7,322 nucleotides of DNA from a bacterium. GTDB taxonomy: Bacteria; Hydrothermota; UBA3072; B12-G15. Location: contig QNDZ01000079.1 of assembly GCA_003646055.1 (NCBI GenBank), forward strand, positions 1 through 7,322, written 5' to 3'. Shown here one piece after another: positions 1 to 6,290 of this stretch. The position numbers and the translations under genes are program-made. The number at the start of each line of letters is the position of its first letter. The first letter of the stretch is position 1. The notes beneath the pieces are model-generated. The model was given only the letters and a program-made list of their open reading frames with translations. It searched no databases and was not told the DNA's origin.

Positions 1-235
1 AACTTGCTGTTCTGAAATAATTCATGGCTTCCTCAACATTGCGTTTTTCTGGCAAATTTCCACCAAGCGCTTTTTCCAGTTCCTCTTCACTAACAAAAGT
101 TCCTTCAATCATTATGGAATAACGTGTTTCCTCTCCCAGTATGTAAAGCCACTCTCTGTTTTTCACATTTACACCAGGAAGCCCTCCCAATGACTCAAGA
201 ATGTATTTTCTTTTTTCAAGCAAACTGTTTCGCAT
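1..235 (-). CDS. N-terminal part of a Fic family protein (3' partial)
   Basis: The first 78 codons of a gene run off the left edge. The visible part resembles the N-terminal regulatory region of Fic proteins, enzymes that mostly transfer AMP to target proteins. RYSIMIEGTFVS (38-49) contains S40-x-x-x-E44-G45. This is the (S/T)xxxE(G/N) motif of the inhibitory helix, whose Glu blocks ATP binding in class II Fic enzymes. SEEELEKAL follows, and then NVEEAMNYFRTA (66-77), similar to the family's E-x-x-N-Y-x-x-A helix. The catalytic HPFxxGNGR motif would lie outside the window. The ATG at 235 is the only standard start in the frame after a stop at 307-305, but its ribosome site (GGCGGTT) is weak. 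The 23 upstream codons also read as plausible helix, so a lost or unusual start is possible. No antitoxin gene is seen upstream, in keeping with a self-inhibited class II protein. Confidence 0.6.
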   Translation of the reverse strand, partial: MRNSLLEKRKYILESLGGLPGVNVKNREWLYILGEETRYSIMIEGTFVSEEELEKALGGNLPEKRNVEEAMNYFRTAS

Positions 236-284
236 TTCTAACCGCCATTTTATATTTCTTTTATTTTCAATGTCCTCTTTTGTT

Positions 285-311
285 TCGTTAACGGCCAGAT
301 TCCGCTAACGA
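285..311 (-). repeat. Inverted repeat / hairpin at the start of the Fic-like gene's leader
   Basis: The arms TCGTTAGCGG (311-302) and CCGTTAACGA (294-285) flank a 7-base loop and match at 9 of 10 positions; the tenth would be a G-U pair in RNA. It begins about 2 bases after the predicted transcription start. It is not followed by a T-run on either strand, so it is not an intrinsic terminator. It could be an operator for a dimeric regulator or a 5' RNA hairpin. Confidence 0.5.
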
Positions 312-319
312 GACAATTA

Positions 320-347
320 AATATAATCCTATCACCTGAACTGTCAA
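320..347 (-). promoter_or_regulatory. Sigma70-like promoter upstream of the Fic-like gene
   Basis: On the minus strand a perfect TTGACA (347-342) is followed after 16 bases by TATATT (325-320), 5 of 6 matches to the -10 consensus. The predicted start is near 313, giving a leader of roughly 78 bases before the ATG at 235. It lies in the 174-base non-coding stretch after the lipoprotein gene and is the strongest promoter match I found in the window. Confidence 0.6.
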
Positions 348-409
348 TATGTTTTATTTATCAGTGATTACAGTTTAGAAATGTCGTGAAAAGAGTTTCT
401 GTTGTGGGT

Positions 410-1306
410 TCAGTTGAAGGTGACAAATTCCTTTGCTAAAATGTGTGTGTGCTTGTTATTAAGGTTTAAAAGATATATTGCTTTTAATATTGATCCAGCT
501 GAATATCCTCTATAAACCACCATGTCATTTCCTACAAAGGATGGACGTGATGGGCACAAGGCAGATGCACCTATGAGGTTTATTTGGGTAATTAAGTTGC
601 CTGTGGTTCTATCAAATATTGCCAGTTCACCGGAGAATCTCAATCCAATAACCTTTGAACCATCTGGAGAAATACGCGGATAGTGAATGGATGTGTCTTT
701 GAAAACCTCCACCCCCGTTTCCAGGTCCATTACAATGGAAAATGTGTCACGCATAAAACATAGATATTTACCTGCACTATCAATTGAAGGGAAACTGGCA
801 CTGTCAAGGAATTCAGATGACGTCCCATCACGGATTCTGTAAACATAAATACCAGTACCCCTTTCAAAGAGCAGACTTTCTCCATCAGGGAAAAAGAAGG
901 GGTTTGTAGCAGAATCAACTATAGCATGACATGAAGTATCCTGAAATGAAAGCAAATACAATGTTTCCCTGTAAGAGAATGAATAAAACTCCTTATTCGA
1001 AGAAATGTTAAGGTCTTCCAATCTTGACCAGAGTATTTCCTGTGGATAAACAATTGCAACTTCTTCCTTGCCCCCGATTGTATCCATACGCATCAATGAT
1101 GTCCTGGTTGCGGGAGACCGACTGTAATTAGATTCATAATAGCCTCCGAATACATTGTATTCCTGAATAGATGTTTTTTCCTTTCTAACTACATATATAT
1201 CACCTGAAGGAGTTCCACAACACGTATCATAAAGAACAGAAAAGCTTGTTCTTGTGCATGAGATTAAAAAGATTATTAAAATTGCAGATTCTATTTTCCT
1301 GGGCAT
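410..1306 (-). CDS. Lipoprotein with TolB/WD40-like beta-propeller repeats, unknown function
   Basis: This is a 298-residue protein. Residues 1-17 form a lipoprotein signal: MPRK, a hydrophobic core and the lipobox LISC with C17 as the predicted lipidated residue. The mature part has repeats of the TolB/WD40-like propeller type: NPFFFPDGESLLFE (135-148), SFPSIDSAGKYLCFM (171-185), YPRISPDGSKVIGLRF (209-224) and RPSFVGNDMVVY (254-265). It also has strand-turn units such as VMDLETGVEVF and IFDRTTGNLITQI. About four blades are visible, fewer than a full six- or seven-blade propeller, so the fold may be completed by divergent repeats. The start ATG overlaps the end of the upstream gene and sits behind AAGGATAATGGT, nearly the same ribosome-site pattern as the upstream gene. 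The two are probably co-expressed, perhaps as envelope partners. No catalytic motif is seen. Confidence 0.75.
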   Translation of the reverse strand: MPRKIESAILIIFLISCTRTSFSVLYDTCCGTPSGDIYVVRKEKTSIQEYNVFGGYYESNYSRSPATRTSLMRMDTIGGKEEVAIVYPQEILWSRLEDLNISSNKEFYSFSYRETLYLLSFQDTSCHAIVDSATNPFFFPDGESLLFERGTGIYVYRIRDGTSSEFLDSASFPSIDSAGKYLCFMRDTFSIVMDLETGVEVFKDTSIHYPRISPDGSKVIGLRFSGELAIFDRTTGNLITQINLIGASALCPSRPSFVGNDMVVYRGYSAGSILKAIYLLNLNNKHTHILAKEFVTFN

Positions 1307-2202
1307 ACCATTATCCTTGCTGAGATCCTGTTCCCACTATACAACTCATATCCATCTCCCCAAAATACAGAAGGAGAAAAATATATAGATATGGCTGGAG
1401 TATCAAACCTGAACACCATTTGAACCCCATATCCTCCTCCAGTAATCCCCACAATATTCCCTGTATTAACAAGATTGCCCTTAAATATCCGTATATCATC
1501 CAGCAAAGCCACTTTTGATGGATTGAACTTAATTCCAAGGGAAAGGGTAGTAAGAATATGCTGGCCAATTGGTTTTTTTGACGAATAGGGGTTTACTGAA
1601 TAAAAATAGGGTTCAAAATCTATCCTATAGTAGGGATACGATTCATCTGACTTTTTATCCTTAGAATGGAATAAATTCTGAAACTGTAAAAAAATTCCCA
1701 GATGATAATTATTGGGCTTATAAAACTCTATCATTCTGCCCCCTGTCATCAAGTTTATTGTGGCACCTGGTCCAATAAAGGTGAAATAAAATTCTGCACC
1801 AAGTATACTATGACTAACTTTTTCTCCATTATTTATTACATTTCCCTTACCAAAAATAAATTTTAAAAACTGTTGGTTATTACCAACGCCCAGAAATAAG
1901 GCGTAAATATTATCTTTTATAGTATAGTCCCCTTCAAAATAGGTCAGGACGCACTTATCCAATCCTGCTTTAATATCAAGATCTAACTGATGTATTCTCC
2001 AGGAATAGAATAAACTTACTGGAATAATGTTATCATATGTTATAGAGACTGTAGTGTAAGGATCCAAACGGTCAACACTTGATTCAGTGACGGTGTATGC
2101 TTCAAAACAAATGCCCCATTTCTTATCATAGAATTCCTTCTCAGGAGATTGAACATTCACCATACCCCATGGCATCAGTAAAGAGAACAGTAACACACAC
2201 AT
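1291..2202 (-). CDS. Exported beta-rich protein of unknown function, possibly outer-membrane
   Basis: This is a 303-residue protein that I do not recognise. It opens with a hydrophobic segment (MCVLLFSLLMPWGMV) that could be a signal peptide, although it lacks the usual N-terminal lysine or arginine. The rest is rich in short alternating polar/hydrophobic stretches with many aromatic residues and glycines. Examples are VSLFYSWRIHQLDLDIKAG (61-79), ILGAEFYFTFIGPGATINL, NYHLGIFLQFQNLF, TLSLGIKFNPSK and a glycine-rich turn followed by VQMVFRFDTPAISIYFSPSVFWG. This would suit a beta-barrel or other envelope beta-protein. The start ATG follows AAGGAT (2214-2209) by 6 bases, and an in-frame stop lies not far upstream with no other start codon between. 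Its end overlaps the next gene by 16 bases. Base composition is visibly more A/T-rich than the catabolic operon. Confidence 0.7.
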   Translation of the reverse strand: MCVLLFSLLMPWGMVNVQSPEKEFYDKKWGICFEAYTVTESSVDRLDPYTTVSITYDNIIPVSLFYSWRIHQLDLDIKAGLDKCVLTYFEGDYTIKDNIYALFLGVGNNQQFLKFIFGKGNVINNGEKVSHSILGAEFYFTFIGPGATINLMTGGRMIEFYKPNNYHLGIFLQFQNLFHSKDKKSDESYPYYRIDFEPYFYSVNPYSSKKPIGQHILTTLSLGIKFNPSKVALLDDIRIFKGNLVNTGNIVGITGGGYGVQMVFRFDTPAISIYFSPSVFWGDGYELYSGNRISARIMVCPGK

Positions 2203-2222
2203 ATTTTTATCCTTATTAATAA

Positions 2223-2250
2223 AGGATACACCTATCTATTCTAAAGTCAA
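2223..2250 (-). promoter_or_regulatory. Possible sigma70-like promoter for the two envelope genes
   Basis: On the minus strand TTGACT (2250-2245) and TATCCT (2228-2223) are 16 bases apart. The -35 box matches the consensus at 5 of 6 bases and the -10 box at 4 of 6. It lies in the 71-base gap downstream of the catabolic operon. Transcription would start near 2216, leaving a leader of only about 14 bases with its ribosome site almost at the 5' end, which lowers confidence. I see no good terminator in the gap, so read-through from the operon is possible. Confidence 0.3.
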
Positions 2251-2273
2251 TACAGAATCTGCCATCTTAATCT

Positions 2274-2939
2274 TTAATCCTTCTCTTCAGGCTGGTGTGT
2301 TTCCTTCAAGCGGAAGAGGAGTTTGCCAAAGAAGAGTTTTGTCTCAATGAGCACAGGGAATTTTAAGGAATCCTTTGAAAGAAATATCTTCAAATCCCCT
2401 TCACTCCCAAAGACCTTCTCACCCTTCACAACAGGTGAAAGCACATAGGCATTGAATACACCATATGGCACACTCACCTTCACGGTATCAACAACAGGAA
2501 TGAACATCACCTTTGGTTTTCCGCCTGTATGAACAGGCAGTTTCAATGTGTCCCCAACATTGAAGTCCATCTCCCTTGCTTTATAAATGGCTGAAAGTAT
2601 ATCATAGTACCTCTTGCCTGCATAGAAGCGTCTTCCATCTGAATAGATGATGGAATCTTCCGTGTATGTAATCTCAATATCTGCAGAGTATTTCCCCTCC
2701 CTGATTCTTTTTTTGAACCTTATTGAGGTCAGGTCCTCCAGCCTGACAATGGATGTCTGTTTATCATGAACATAGAAGACCCTTTTGAAAAATCCTGTTG
2801 TTCTCTGGGTTGATACAATCTCACCTGTGGAGTCATCCGGTATAAATTCCATCACTGCAACCCCGACCTTCCATGGACCAAAGTATCCATCATAAACAAG
2901 TTTTTCACCATTCAGAAAACAAAGGAGTATCAGAAACAT
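2274..2939 (-). CDS. DUF3108-like envelope protein
   Basis: This is a 221-residue protein with the layout of the DUF3108 family, which has no known biochemical role. The features seen are GEKLVYDGYFGPWKVGVA near the N-terminus (11-28), a basic IRFKKRIREGKY segment (73-84), YYDILSAIYKAREM (111-124), VGDTLKLPVH (128-137), a VSVPYGVFNAYVLSP strand pair (155-169) and an FLSKD...FPVLIETK ending (186-201). The first ten residues (MFLILLCFLN) are hydrophobic and could be a very short signal or anchor. I chose the ATG at 2939, 5 bases after a GGTGA that can pair with 16S rRNA. A TTG at 2951 would add four residues (MGES) and overlap the previous stop by 8 bases. The start lies 4 bases after the PLP-enzyme stop, so it is probably co-transcribed with the catabolic genes, although no functional link is visible. 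Confidence 0.8.
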   Translation of the reverse strand: MFLILLCFLNGEKLVYDGYFGPWKVGVAVMEFIPDDSTGEIVSTQRTTGFFKRVFYVHDKQTSIVRLEDLTSIRFKKRIREGKYSADIEITYTEDSIIYSDGRRFYAGKRYYDILSAIYKAREMDFNVGDTLKLPVHTGGKPKVMFIPVVDTVKVSVPYGVFNAYVLSPVVKGEKVFGSEGDLKIFLSKDSLKFPVLIETKLFFGKLLFRLKETHQPEEKD

Positions 2940-2943
2940 AGAT

Positions 2944-4098
2944 TCACCCAAACCTTTCGAGTGCCCTTTTTGCTGATTTTATATCCTTTAGCCCTGACCC
3001 TGTAATCAGGAGTACCACAGACTCGTTCCCTGAAATTCTCTCCTTCACCTTCAAAAATCCTGCAAGGGAGGCAGCAGCCGATGGCTCTGCAAAGACACCT
3101 GTTTTTTGTGATAGAATAATCTGAGCCTTCAAAATCTCATCATCACTAACCCTTATGCATTCACCCTTATATTTTTTAAGAAAACCTGCTGCAAGATAAC
3201 CATTCCTTGGGATACCTACACTGATTGAATCTGCTATTGTTGATGGTTTTCTGTATTCAAAACTTCCTGTTTCATAAATCCTGCATATTCCATCACTACC
3301 CTCTGCCTGAACACCAAAGATTTTCGGCATCCTGCTGGAAAGCCCGGCATTCACAACATCTTCAAATCCCCTGTAAACACCAGCAATGATCACCCCATCA
3401 CCAACAGGAACAAAGACGTTTTCAGGCATCCTTCCCATCTGGAGGAATATTTCAATGGATACTGTCTTTTTCCCATCAATTGTGAGTGGATTGTGGGCCG
3501 TGTTCCTTGAAAGTGCCCTTTGCTTATCTGCATACTCAAGTGCAAGGGAATAGGCACGGTCATAATCACCTGGAACAACCTTTACGTCTGCTCCATACTG
3601 CCTGCACTGGACAAGTTTTGCCTCAGGTGCGTCCTCTGGAACAAAGATTGTGATTTTCTGACCGGCAGATGCACCAATTCCTGCCATTGAGGATGCTGCA
3701 TTACCTGTTGAGGCAAGCATAATCTCCTCAATACCCATCTTCCTGGCAAACCCTGATACAAGATAGGATGCCCTGTCCTTCAATGAACCTGTTGGATTCA
3801 ATGTGTCGTTTTTTATGTAAAGGTTCTTGAACCCCGTGTATTCAGATAGATTTTTTGAATGGAACAGTGGGGTGTTCCCAACGGGTATGTCAGGGAAATG
3901 CTCCCTCTCCACAGGAAGGAGGGAGAGTGGATCTCCAACTTTTCTGAATCTCTCAAATTGTTCCTGATCTGGAGAAACAAGCAGAACACCATGAAGTGGT
4001 TCGTTCTCCTTTTGCTTCTTTGAGCATTCGGGACAGAGATAAAGGAAGGGTTCTATGGGATACCTTTTTCCGCATTCACTGCAGATGTATTCAGGCAA
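2944..4098 (-). CDS. Threonine synthase-like PLP enzyme with N-terminal zinc ribbon
   Basis: This is a 384-residue fold-type II PLP enzyme. An N-terminal zinc ribbon (C6, C9, C22, C25) resembles that of many archaeal and bacterial threonine synthases. The PLP lysine is K107 in NPTGSLKDR (101-109). Cofactor-contact segments are STGNAASS (130-137) and PVGDGVIIAG (231-240), the latter differing from the common GNGGN-type phosphate loop. EPSAAASLAG (338-347) and TGSGLKD (366-372) match the C-terminal threonine synthase pattern. It starts at TTG 4098, immediately after the ygeW stop, with GGGAGG (4106-4111) 7 bases upstream; the ribbon starts at residue 6, so a later start is unlikely. Automated annotation would call it threonine synthase. 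In Escherichia coli the partner of YgeW and YgeY is a different fold-II enzyme, 2,3-diaminopropionate ammonia-lyase (YgeX). By position this protein may do that deamination or a similar beta-elimination; this is inference. Confidence 0.85.
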   Translation of the reverse strand: MPEYICSECGKRYPIEPFLYLCPECSKKQKENEPLHGVLLVSPDQEQFERFRKVGDPLSLLPVEREHFPDIPVGNTPLFHSKNLSEYTGFKNLYIKNDTLNPTGSLKDRASYLVSGFARKMGIEEIMLASTGNAASSMAGIGASAGQKITIFVPEDAPEAKLVQCRQYGADVKVVPGDYDRAYSLALEYADKQRALSRNTAHNPLTIDGKKTVSIEIFLQMGRMPENVFVPVGDGVIIAGVYRGFEDVVNAGLSSRMPKIFGVQAEGSDGICRIYETGSFEYRKPSTIADSISVGIPRNGYLAAGFLKKYKGECIRVSDDEILKAQIILSQKTGVFAEPSAAASLAGFLKVKERISGNESVVLLITGSGLKDIKSAKRALERFG

Positions 4099-5103
4099 TC
4101 ACTTTCCTCCCATTGTAAGCGCCAGAATCGCCTTCCCTGTATGGAGTCTGTTTTCTGCCTCATCATAAACAATTGACCTCTCACCATCTATCACCTCATC
4201 TGTAACCTCATTCCCCCTGTCAGCAGGGAGTGCATGCATGATTTTCACATGTCTCTTTGCAAGTTTCAGCATGTCTGTATCACATCTCCAGTCTTTGTGT
4301 TTTTCCAGGTTGTTCTTCATCATCTCCCACTGCTCCTCTGAATCCTCCCATGTGTCAAAGTATGCAAAACCGCCCCAGTTCTTTGGAATGATTATATCTG
4401 CATCCTTCACTGCCTCTCTCATATCACCTACAAAACTCAAACTCCCTCCACCTTCCTCTGCATATCGCTTTGCCCTATCAACAACATCCCTCTGGAGTGG
4501 AAATTCTTCTGGATGTGCAACAACAACATCCATCCCATACCTTGGAAAGAGGAGTATCTGGGACTGAGGAACAGAGAGGGGTTTTGCGTGGCTCGTTGCA
4601 TACGCCCATGTGATTGCCACCTTTAAGCCTTTAAGATTCTGCCCGAAGTACTCCCTTATTGTGAGAAGGTCGGCAATTGCCTGGAGTGGATGATAAACAT
4701 CGTCCTGCATGGAGATGACAGGGATGGATGCATGCTTTGCAAGTTCATTCAGATATTTGTTCCCTGTTCCATAGAAACAATTCCTGCATGCAATACCCTC
4801 ACCCATCCTTGACAGGACAACCGCAGTGTCCTTTGCAGATTCTCCATGTGAAAGTTGCATCTTATTGGGTGTGAGGTCATGGGCATGGCCACCAAGTTGT
4901 GTCATGCCTGCTTCAAGGGAGTTTCTCGTTCTTGTTGATTGCTCAAAGAATATCATGAAGAGTGTTTTGTCTTTGAGAAGCGGTGTCTCCTCACCTAATA
5001 TGTATTTCATCTTAAGATACCCTGAAACTTCAAGGATGAAATCTATCTCCTGTTTTGAATAATCCTCAAGGGTTATGAAGTTTCTACCTCTGAAAATCTT
5101 CAT
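4099..5103 (-). CDS. ygeW: YgeW-type knotted carbamoyltransferase
   Basis: This is a 334-residue member of the aspartate/ornithine carbamoyltransferase superfamily. The carbamoyl-phosphate loop STRTR is at 56-60, followed by the LSHGES segment (84-89), HPLQAIADL (138-146) and HALPAD (290-295). The middle is very like Escherichia coli YgeW: ITWAYATSHAKPLSVPQ (164-180), GMDVVVAHPE (190-199) and DADIIIPKNW (234-243). The KPLSVPQ segment lies where knotted carbamoyltransferases form their proline-bearing knot loop. It is shorter than Escherichia coli YgeW (about 396 residues). The usual HCLP cysteine is alanine here (A291). In this context it probably runs catabolically, moving a carbamoyl group from a ureido compound to phosphate, with the carbamoyl phosphate then available for ATP synthesis. 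An anabolic ornithine or acetylornithine role is less likely given the neighbours. The start is an ATGA overlap with ygeY behind AGGAGG (5108-5113). Confidence 0.9.
   Translation of the reverse strand: MKIFRGRNFITLEDYSKQEIDFILEVSGYLKMKYILGEETPLLKDKTLFMIFFEQSTRTRNSLEAGMTQLGGHAHDLTPNKMQLSHGESAKDTAVVLSRMGEGIACRNCFYGTGNKYLNELAKHASIPVISMQDDVYHPLQAIADLLTIREYFGQNLKGLKVAITWAYATSHAKPLSVPQSQILLFPRYGMDVVVAHPEEFPLQRDVVDRAKRYAEEGGGSLSFVGDMREAVKDADIIIPKNWGGFAYFDTWEDSEEQWEMMKNNLEKHKDWRCDTDMLKLAKRHVKIMHALPADRGNEVTDEVIDGERSIVYDEAENRLHTGKAILALTMGGK
4106..4111 (-). promoter_or_regulatory. Ribosome binding site supporting a TTG start
   Basis: GGGAGG sits 7 bases before the TTG at 4098 and within the last codons of ygeW. 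No in-frame ATG exists near the beginning of the zinc ribbon, so this site decides the non-ATG start. Confidence 0.65.
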
Positions 5104-6290
5104 CTTTCCTCCTCTGTTTTTTCAAGTGCAAGTGGAAGGTGTGCATAGAAGGCAGTTGCCCTGGCAAGCTGCTCAACAGGAAGTTTTTCATTGGGAGCAT
5201 GAGCCATCCTTTCATCACCTGGTCCAAAACCAATGCATGGAATCTTGTGCCTCCCTGATATTGCAACACCATTTGTTGAGAATATCCATTTATCAATCAC
5301 AGGTGTCTTCCCGAAGAGTTCCCTGTAGGCCTTTTTCCCGGCAACAACAAGAGGATGCTCTTCATCCGTCTTCCATGTGGGGAAGTACTTCTCCTGTTCA
5401 TACACATTACCCCTGTACCCCTTCTTTTTATAAGCAGGTATGATAACCTCTGTATCCTCTGGAAGAATCTTCCTCAATTCTTCAATTGCACTCTCCCTGG
5501 TCTCTCCATGGGTGAGCCTCCTGTCCAGATGGACAAGGCAACTGTCTGGGACCGCACACAGGGATGGAGAAGTGGATTTTATCATGGTGGGCGTGATTGT
5601 TCCCTTGCCAAGGAATGGGTCTTCCTTCAGGTTTTTATTCAACTCCTGTATAAGAAGGACTGACCTTGAAGCCTTCTCTATTGCATTGATACCAAGATGA
5701 GGCATCGCACCGTGGCTTGATTTTCCCTTAAAGAGCAACTCTATCTCCATCCTGCCTCTGTGGCCTATGTTTAATTTCAGGTCTGTTGGCTCTGTTAGAA
5801 CGACATAATCTGGCCTGAGTTCTTCCTTTTCAATAATCCAGAGCCAGCACATACCATCACAATCCTCCTCCTGAACCGTGAAGGTGAAGTATATTGTAAA
5901 CTTCCCATTGTAATCCATCTCCTTGAGTATCCTTGCTGCAGTAATCATTGATGCAGCCCCACCCTTCTGGTCAACACTCCCCCTTCCATGAACATACCCT
6001 TCCTTTATCTCACCTGAGAATGGTTCAAATTCCCACTGGTGCAGGTCTCCTGGTTCCACCACATCTATGTGGCTGTCAAATGCAATGCTTCTTTCACCAT
6101 TACCAATTTTTGCAATCAGATTTCCAAGGCCATCAATCCAGTTCTCGATTCCCAGTTCATCAAGGAATGATTTTATCCTCTGGATGACCCTTTCCTCATC
6201 CCCACTGAATGATGGTATTTTCACTATCTCTGAGAGAACCTCTGCTGAATAGTCCAAAAGTCCATTGCTTTTTTCCAGTAGCTCCTTCAT
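5100..6290 (-). CDS. ygeY: YgeY-type M20 family metallohydrolase
   Basis: This is a 396-residue zinc-dependent hydrolase of the M20/ArgE/DapE/carbamoylase superfamily, closest to Escherichia coli YgeY (about 400 residues). The metal-site motifs are all present: SHIDVV (H74, D76), GRGSVDQKGG (D107), QEED (E141 general base, E142 ligand), TEPTD (E167) and AHAPNE (H364). YgeY-specific stretches include VQEEDCDG, YFPTWK, DKWIFSTNG and IGFGPG. The frame is open upstream to an ATG at 6347, but I chose the ATG at 6290. It overlaps the upstream stop as ATGA, follows a GGGAGGAGGA ribosome site, and gives the normal family length; the extra 19 residues lie inside the upstream gene and are unlike the family. 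The role is probably hydrolysis of an amide or ureido intermediate in the cytoplasm. The exact substrate of YgeY proteins is not something I can read from sequence. Confidence 0.93.
   Translation of the reverse strand: MKELLEKSNGLLDYSAEVLSEIVKIPSFSGDEERVIQRIKSFLDELGIENWIDGLGNLIAKIGNGERSIAFDSHIDVVEPGDLHQWEFEPFSGEIKEGYVHGRGSVDQKGGAASMITAARILKEMDYNGKFTIYFTFTVQEEDCDGMCWLWIIEKEELRPDYVVLTEPTDLKLNIGHRGRMEIELLFKGKSSHGAMPHLGINAIEKASRSVLLIQELNKNLKEDPFLGKGTITPTMIKSTSPSLCAVPDSCLVHLDRRLTHGETRESAIEELRKILPEDTEVIIPAYKKKGYRGNVYEQEKYFPTWKTDEEHPLVVAGKKAYRELFGKTPVIDKWIFSTNGVAISGRHKIPCIGFGPGDERMAHAPNEKLPVEQLARATAFYAHLPLALEKTEEER
5108..5113 (-). promoter_or_regulatory. Ribosome binding site of ygeW
   Basis: A perfect AGGAGG lies 4 bases before the ATG at 5103, inside the final codons of ygeY. 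It fixes the start and supports coupled translation. Confidence 0.7.

Noticed and set aside
216..248. Ten-codon leader frame (ATG at 248) overlapping the Fic-like start
   Set aside because: It has no clear ribosome site and no attenuator structure after it; an ATG by chance is likelier.
2203..2273. Intrinsic terminator after the catabolic operon
   Set aside because: Only a 5-base ATTCT/AGAAT pairing with a long loop and no T-run is present, so a terminator cannot be supported.
4238..4567. Plus-strand open frame of 109 codons
   Set aside because: It is antisense to ygeW, whose motifs are intact across the whole stretch; the serine-rich translation looks like a shadow.
5075..5443. Plus-strand open frame of 122 codons across the ygeW/ygeY junction
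   Set aside because: It lies antisense to two well-supported genes, has a low-complexity His/Gln/Cys-rich translation and no family motif.
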